From assembly GCF_037974265.1 (NCBI RefSeq), contig NZ_CP150233.1, positions 2,852,001 to 2,916,000 of the forward strand: a stretch of DNA of 64,000 bases, written 5' to 3'. This DNA is from Paenibacillus sp. FSL R5-0623. GTDB lineage: Bacteria; Bacillota; Bacilli; Paenibacillales; Paenibacillaceae. Shown in pieces: positions 42,401 through 51,400 of this stretch (positions within the stretch are counted from its first letter, which is position 1; each line of letters begins with the position of its first letter). A model generated the notes under the pieces. It had not been told where the DNA came from, did no database searches, and worked only from the letters and a program-made list of their open reading frames with translations. Made by a program: the position numbers and the translations under genes.

Positions 42401-45400
42401 TCCAGCAGCAAGTTCGACGTACGCCTGATCGAATTGCTGTCCGGGATGAGCATCGTCATATGACGTACATGGAGCTGAATCAGCGTTCCAATCAACTGGC
42501 CCGTACATTGTTATCTCTTACAGGAGGAACAGAGCAATTCATTGGAATTATGGCGGATCGGTCAGTCGATATGATCGTTGGCATCATGGCAGTGTTAAAA
42601 GCGGGAGCTGCATATATACCTGTTGATCCCACCTATCCGGATGACCGTATTAGCTATATGCTGGAGGATTCAGGCATCCACCTGCTGATGGTCTCTGAAA
42701 AAGGAATGGATCGCGGACTTCACCGGGGTTTATGCGTTGTCTTGGAGGAAGAGAACTCGTATCACCTGGATGCAGGAAATCTGGAGACATCCGTTCAATC
42801 CCATGACCTCGCCTATGTCATTTATACCTCAGGTACAACCGGGAATCCGAAGGGAACATTGATTGAACATAAAAATGTCGTGCGTTTGTTGATCAATGAC
42901 CGTAATCGTTTTGATTTCAGCGAGAACGATGTATGGACGATGTTCCATTCCTTCTGTTTTGATTTCTCGGTGTGGGAGATGTATGGAGCATTGTTGTACG
43001 GGGGCACATTACTTATCGTTCCACATCTGGTCGCCCAACAGCCTGGAGAATTCCTGCAATGGTTAATCCGTGAAAAGGTAACTATTCTGAATCAGACGCC
43101 ATCTTACTTCTACCGATTGATGCATGAGGAGGCAAAACGTCCGAGGAAGGAATTGAGTTTGCGAAAAGTCATTTTTGGTGGAGAAGCGTTAAGTCCGTCT
43201 TTATTGGCAAAATGGTACAAGCGTTATCCGTCTACAAAGTTAATTAATATGTACGGCATTACAGAGACTACGGTTCATGTTACCTACAAGGAGATTACGT
43301 TGTCTGATATAGAAATGGGCAGAAGTAATATAGGTCAGCCCATCCCTACACTCAGGGCATATGTACTGAACCAGTATCGTCAATTGCAGCCTGTAGGATG
43401 TGCAGGTGAGCTATATGTTGCAGGAGAAGGGCTTGCCAGAGGATACCTCAATCGATCCAGTCTTACGGAAGAACGATTTGTCGAAGATCCGTTCTATCCT
43501 GGTGAGAAAATGTATCGTTCAGGCGACTTGGCCAGATGGCGTGCAGATGGAAACATGGAGTACTTGGGCCGGATGGATCATCAGGTCAAAATTCGGGGAT
43601 ATCGAATTGAATTGGGTGAAATCGAACATCAATTGCTTCAGCTTTATATCGTAAAGGATGCATTCGTTGTAGCCAGGGCGGATGAAGAGCATACACAATT
43701 TATATGTGCATATATCACCCTGAACGAGGCAGCAGATGATGCGGTTACGCAACAGATCAGACAACAGTTGTCTCTTCAATTGCCGGATTATATGATGCCA
43801 GCCTACATTGTGAAGATGGATCAATTGCCACTGACCTCCAACGGGAAAGTGGATCGTAAAGCGCTACCAGCCCCGGAAGCGGGCATGTCTGCACTTGGGG
43901 GTTATGAAGCTCCGGGAAGCAGGGTGGAAGCGGAATTACTTGTACTCTGGCATCGGCTTCTAAATAATGACCGTATTGGCGTAAACCACAATTTCTTTGA
44001 AGTTGGAGGACACTCGCTGAAGGCTTCGGCTCTCGTATCTCGCGTCCACAAGGCATTCGGTGTGGCCATACCATTGAGACAAGTATTTGCAACGCCTACG
44101 GTCAGAGCCTTGTCCAAGTGGATCGATTCTGCTCGTTCCAGCAAATATGTGACCATAACCAAAGCGGAAAGCAAGGAGTACTACCCGCTCTCGTCAGCAC
44201 AAAAAAGACTTTTTATTATGCATCAACTGGAAGATTCGGGCCTGGCCTACAATATGCCTTATGCTATGAAAATAACTGGCAATCTGGATGTATGCCAATT
44301 GGAAAGAGCCTTTCAGGATCTGATCAAGCGTCATGAATCATTCAGGACTTCTTTCCATATGGTTGATGGACAGCCTGTTCAACGAATTGATCAACAGGTG
44401 GAATTCAGGATCACATCCCTCGAGCTGGGTGAACAGAATTTAGAAGCGTGGCAGGCGAGATTTGTTCGTCCATTCAATCTGACTCAGGCTCCGTTGCTGC
44501 GGGTGGAACTTGTGCAGATGGGACCTGCGGAATACAGTCTGATTATGGATATGCATCATATTATTGCGGACGGTGTATCCATGGGCGTCTTGACCAGGGA
44601 GCTAAGCGCCTTGTATGAAGGACAAACGCTTGAACCACTACAATTGCAATACAAAGATTATGCCGAGTGGCAGGCACTATCCAGGACAACGGAAGTGATT
44701 CAGGCACAGAAGGACTACTGGCTAAGGGTCTATCAAGAAGAAGTCCCGCTACTGGATATGCCAATCGATTATGCAAGACCACAACACCGTAATTATGAAG
44801 GTGAACTGTTCCCATTCGAGTTATCTGAGGGTGTGTCGCAACGGTTGTCTCAATTGGCTCAACGAGAGAGCGTAACCTTATTTATGCTTCTCCTTGCTGG
44901 CTATACAGCACTGTTACATCGATACACCGGGCAAGAAGATATCATCGTGGGGACACCGGTAGCAGGTAATTCACAGCCGGAGCTGCAAGATGTAATCGGT
45001 TTGTTCATTAATACACTGGCACTTCGGAATCGTCCGGTAGGCACGTTTACGTTCAAGGAGTATCTGAACAAAATCAAGGAGAATACACTTCAAGCCTATG
45101 AAAACCAGGATTATGCATTTGATGAACTGGTTGAACAGCTTGCCTTGACAAGAGATATGAGCAGAAGTGCCTTGTTCGATACGATGCTGGTATTCCAGAA
45201 TTATGACAGTGAGGAGCTTGCAATCGAGGGTGTGCAATTCAGTTCACTTCCTCCAAGTAACATCCGATCCAAATTTGATCTCACCTTAACCGCAATGGAA
45301 GCTGAGGGCCGGATCAAATGTGTGTTTACGTACTCTACGGAGTTGTTTAAGCCTGAAACAATAAAGCGTATGGCAGGCCACTTGACTGAATTGTTGGATA

Positions 45401-48400
45401 ATATCAGTAATGATGCCACGTTGCGGTTGCAGGATATTCAATTCATCCCATCAGAAGAGACAAAGTCCATTATGCAGCTATCCTGTGGTCAGCCTGTGCA
45501 ATACAGAACAGAGGCAGCCCTGATCGAACTATTCGAGGAGCAAGTAAGGAAGTCATCCGGGCAACGGGCAGTGGTGTCAGGGGAAAACGAATTATCTTAC
45601 GAAGAGTTGAATCGCAGAGCTAATCAACTGGCTCGCTCGCTGAGATCAAGAGGGGCTGCACCGAATTCGGTTATCGCAGTAAGCATGAATCCATCTGTGG
45701 ACTTGATTATAAGCATGCTGGCCGTTCTTAAAACGGGAGCCATCTATTTACCGATTGATCCTGAGCAGACTGTGAACAGGACCAATGTTATTTTGAATGA
45801 TAGCCAGGCTATCCTTGTGTTGACGGATCATCCGTTGTCCAAGGAGTTATCTTTCAGTGGGGATGTGTGTCAGGTTAACGACAGCAGTATCGAAAGCTTT
45901 GACTACACGGATCTATCTCTGCCGATTTCGCCTGAACAGCAGGTCTATATGATCTATACTTCAGGTTCAACAGGTACTCCGAAAGGGGTAATGGTTCGCA
46001 ACCGAAATATTGTTAATTACACACAATGGTTCATCCGTGAAGCGGGAGTTTCTGCGGCAGATCGAACGATGCTGATGTCTTCCAGTGCTTTTGATCTGGG
46101 ATACACAGGTATATTTTCATCCTTGTTGCAAGGCGGTGAGCTTCACGTTCCAAGCAAGGAAGACTACACCAATCCGGCTAGAGTATTACAAATGCTGACT
46201 CAACAGCGTATCACTTTCATCAAACTGACCCCTTCATTATTCAATCTGCTGCTCCATGATGCTGCATTTGCAGAATGGCAGCCTGTGCTGAGGCTGGTTG
46301 TGCTTGGTGGGGAGAAGACAAATACAACGGATGTGGAAAAGTACCTTCAAGAGTTTCCAAACAGCCGGATCATGAATCATTATGGTCCAACTGAAACGAC
46401 GATTGGTGTAGTTTTTCATAACATATCGTCTGTGAATGTTCGTTCCTTTATAGATCATCCGATTATTGGCAGACCGATTGATAACACTGTGGTATACGTG
46501 CTAGATAAGCATAACCATCTGGTGCCCCGGGGTGTATTCGGTGAAATTTGTGTTTCGGGTGAGGCAGTGTCTAGCGGGTATTTCAATCAGGTTGAAATGA
46601 CCCGGGAGAAGTTTGTTGAAGATCCATTCCAGCCGGGGCAGATCATGTACAAAACAGGAGATCTTGCCCGTTGGACACATGATGATGAGCTGGAACTGGC
46701 AGGTCGGAAGGATAATCAGGTGAAAGTGCGTGGTTATCGGATTGAGCTGGATGAAATCAAAAAACAAATGCTGCTTCTGGAAGGTGTACGGGAGGCCGTT
46801 ATCGTACCTGGAGCAAACCAGGAACAGGCTACCGTGCTCTGTGCCTATTTCACCGCAAACAGATCGATACCATTGGACGAAATTCGCGTTCATCTAGGTG
46901 TCGAATTGCCTGAATATATGATTCCTACGCATTTTATGCAATTGGATACCCTGCCGCTGACCGGCAATGGGAAATTGGATGTACGTGCACTTCCCGAACC
47001 GGATGCAAGCATGGGTGGAGAGATGGTCTATGAGCCCCCGAGAAACGAGGCAGAGAGCCTGCTCGTTTCCATATGGGAAGAGGTGCTTGGCTTCAAGCCA
47101 ATCGGCATCAACCATCACTTCTTTGCTTCCGGTGGTGATTCCATCAAAGCATTGCAAATTATATCCAGACTGTCCAGAGCTGGCAAAAAGCTGACCATGA
47201 AAGAGCTATTTGCTAATCCACAGATCAAGTTGCTGGGGCGTTATGTTAGAGAAGATTCCCATGTAGACCGGATGAAGCAGCGTGTGACGGGTCCGGTTGA
47301 TCTTACACCCATCCAGAAGTCTTATTTCTTGCAGCATCAACGTACAGGAATGAACCACTTTAATCAGTCCTTGATGTTGTACCGCGAGGAGGGATTCAAT
47401 CCAGAGATAGTCCGGCAGATCATGGAAGGGTTAATGATGCATCACGATGTCTTGCGGATGTCTTATCGTGAGGAACAAGGTAAGGTGGTGCAGACCCATC
47501 TCGATTATGAAGCAGGTCTTTTCCAGTTGGACGTACAGGACATGAACGGTCTTGATGAGCAGGAACTGTACACCAGGGTGCAGCAGGCAGCCTCCAAGAT
47601 ACAGGAATCCATCGAAATTTTCGAGGGACCTCTGGTGCGAGCCGTCATATTCAGAACCGATCAGGGAGATCATCTGCTCATTGTAATCCATCATATGCTG
47701 ATTGATGGGGTATCTTGGAAAATTCTGTTGGAAGACTTGGCCATAGGATACCAGCAACTTCTGGAAGGACAAGATCTTTCTTTTTATCCGGTTACGGATT
47801 CGTACCCGTACTATGCAGCTTTCCTGAGCGACTATGCGAAGGGAGGTCGTCTCGCCAAGGAGCGTGCGTATTGGATCAAGACGGATCAAGAAGAAGCCGG
47901 CTTTCTTCCTCGGAATGAAGTTCATCTGAACGAATATCGATACGGAGACAATCGAATGAGCAGCGTATCGCTGGACCGAGAGATGACAACTCAGCTTTTG
48001 AGAGAGACAAACCAGGCCTACTATACTGAAATTAATGACATTCTGCTGGCTGCTCTAGCTCTCTCCATCAAGGAATGTGCAGGAGCGAGCAAAGTTAAGG
48101 TAACGATGGAAGGTCACGGTCGCGAGCTTATGGGAGACGAATTGGATATCAGTCGTACGGTTGGCTGGTTTACAAGCAAATATCCGGTATGTATCGATCT
48201 CGGGAATGAGGAAGGGCTTGGTACAACGATCAAGGAGGTAAAAGAGCAGCTAAGAAGGGTTCCAGCGAAAGGAATTGGTTACGGAATATTGAAATATATG
48301 ACTACTGAATTGCCAAAGTTGAAAGAGCAGACACCACTCCTGTTGTTTAATTATTTGGGACAAATGGATCAGGATATCAACAGTGGTCTGTTTCGTTCGT

Positions 48401-51400
48401 CCTGTTTGCCAGCGGGCAATTCGGTTGGTGATGATGTCATTCGTGCCAATCCAATGGAAGTTATTGCCTATGTGGCTGAAGGTCAATTGATGATTAACAT
48501 CACCTATAACCACAAGTTGTTTGATAACTCCATCGTAGAGAACTTTGCGACATCCTACCAAAAAATGCTCCAGCTGATCATTGAACATTGTGTGCAGCAA
48601 CAGCAGGCCGAAAAAACGCCATCCGATTATGGAGATCCATATGTAACTGTGCAAAATTTGAAAGTGATTACGCAAAAGTTCGGCCCAAATCGAATTGAAA
48701 AAATATATCCTTTGGCCAACATGCAGCGAGGTATGCTGTACCATGCACTTGAGAATCGCGGAGACAGGGTTTATTTTGAGCAGTTGATCATGAACATCAG
48801 AGGAAATCTTGACATTGACCGGCTTCAGGAGAGTCTGAACCTGTTGATGCAACGTCACGAAATGCTTCGTGCGTCCATTGAGTACCAAGTTACAGAAGAG
48901 CCGCGGAATATTATTTGTCAAAACCGAGAAGCTGCTTTTGTATACCGGGATCTTCGAGGTTTGCCAGAACAGGACAGAGGCACTCGTGTATTGTCAATTG
49001 CTATGGAGGACAAAAGAAAAGGCTTTGATCTTGGCAGAGATACACTGGTTCGATTCGAACTGTTGCAGACCGATGAGGAGCAATACTCGTTAATCTGGAG
49101 TAACCATCATATCTTGCTTGATGGCTGGGCAAGAGGCATTATTCTTGCAGAGTTGGTCCATCTGTATGAATGCAAACGTACTGGGGAAAACATTCAGCTC
49201 CACGAGCCTGTACCTTACAGTGAATATGTGGAATGGTTGCAGGCGTTGAACAAGGATGAAGCCATCTCGTACTGGAAGAATTATCTTGGCGGATATGAGA
49301 ACAAGGTTCAGCTTCCAGCAGGAACTTTTTGTTCATTGAACGAGGGGGTCACTTCACAGGAGCATCAATTCCGCATTTCCAGACAGCTTACGAAACAAAT
49401 GAATGATCTTGCTAACCGGAACCATGTTACATTTTATACGGTTATGCAGTGTGTCTGGGGAATCATGCTTGCCAAGTACAACGATACTTCGGATGTCGTA
49501 TTTGGAACGGTGGTATCCGGGAGAGACGCGCAGGTAAGCGGAATCGAAAACATGGTAGGTTTATTTATCAACACCATTCCTGCACGGATTCAATGGGATG
49601 AGGGGCGCACCTTCAAACAACTGGTTGGAGATATGCAGGCCTTATCCATTGAAGGAAGTCAGCATCACCATCTGGGTCTAGCTGAAATTGCATCTTTGAG
49701 CAGTCTAAAAAGAGATTTGATCGATCATATCATGGTTTTTGAAAATTACTCGGTGGATTCAAGTCTTGTGGAACAGGGCGCGAATGATATTGGGTTTGTC
49801 ATTGAGGACGTCCATAGTCAGGAACAGACGAATTATGGATTCAATCTGATTGTAATACCTGGTGAAGAGCTAGTAATCAAGTTTGCCTATGATTCCGGCA
49901 AGTATGATGAATCCTTGATGAAAGTCATGGAAACCCATATGCTGACTCTGTTGAAACGAATAGTGACAGATGAAAACATGCGGGTCGATGACATTCAAAT
50001 CATGACGAAACAAGAGCAGATCATCCTGTTGGATCAGTACAACGATACGGGTTCAGCCTATCCGAAGGGCAAAACGATGCATCAGTTGGTCAGTGAACAA
50101 GTCCTCAAAACCCCTGAACATGTCGCCGTAGCGTTGGGCTCAGATGTGCTGACCTACAGACAGCTTGAAATAAAATCGAATCAGTTGGCAAGACATTTAA
50201 AGGCTATCCATGTTGGTCCAGGTTCCATGGTTGGTATTATGGTTGAGCGCTCACTCGAGATGATTGTTGGCATTCTGGCTATTATGAAGGCGGGCGGAGC
50301 GTATGTGCCCATTGACCCGGAATATCCCGCAGAACGAATTACATTTATTCTGGAGGATAGCGGTTCACCGATCATATTGGAAAGGGGAGAAGGCCATACC
50401 GGGTCGGGCAGAACATCCGTAGCGATTGATGCGGATTATAGCCATTATTCAGCAGAATCATTGGAGCAGCATGCTGGACCAGAGGATGTAGCGTATATGA
50501 TCTATACCTCAGGATCGACCGGGAAACCAAAAGGCACAATGATTCCGCACAGCGGTCTGATCAACTATATTTTCTGGGCGAAGGACGTTTATTTGCAGAA
50601 TCGGGAGCTTGATTTTGCCCTGTACTCCTCGTTTGCGTTTGATTTGACGATCACTTCGATCTTTACACCGTTGGTTACTGGAAATAAAATAGTGGTATAT
50701 CCAACCAGCGGAGATGAACCGGTGATCCTGAATGTATTCAGGGATCGGCAAGCAGGCGTAGTTAAATTGACACCATCACATCTGAATCTGATTAAGGATA
50801 TGGACAACACTCGATCTAGTATCAAGTGCCTGATTGTAGGCGGTGAGGACCTGAAATCGGAATTGGCTCGGGAAGTATATGAGAGTTTTGGAGGCAAGGT
50901 TCAGATCTTTAATGAATACGGGCCAACGGAAACGGTTGTAGGCTGCATGATCCATCCGTACAACCCCGAGACGGACACGAGAATCTCAGTACCTATTGGG
51001 AAACCTGCTGCAAATGTGCAGTTATATGTGCTGAATAAACATCAGCAACTGCTTCCGGCTGGTTCGCCAGGGGAACTATACATTGGAGGTGACGGAGTAT
51101 CCCGAGGATACTTCGGACGTCCGGAACTAACGATGCAGAAGTTTGTACCCAATCCGTTCAAAGAAGGGACCACTCTATACCGGACAGGTGATCTGGTGCA
51201 ATGGTTGCCAAACGGAGACATGGAGTTCCACGGTCGAATTGATCATCAGGTGAAAATTAGGGGATACCGTATTGAGCCGGGAGAGATTGAACATCGTTTG
51301 CTGCAACAACCGGAAGTTAAGGATGCAATTGTGACCCCGCGGCAAGACGATTCTCAGCAAAGCTATCTCTGTGCGTACATCGTACCTGTGGACCTGAGTA

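Noticed and set aside
42365..43870. Reading module 10 as His to fit bacitracin
   Set aside because: All nine pocket positions read as the Thr code; none of the His-specific residues (S, E, L, T, A) is present.
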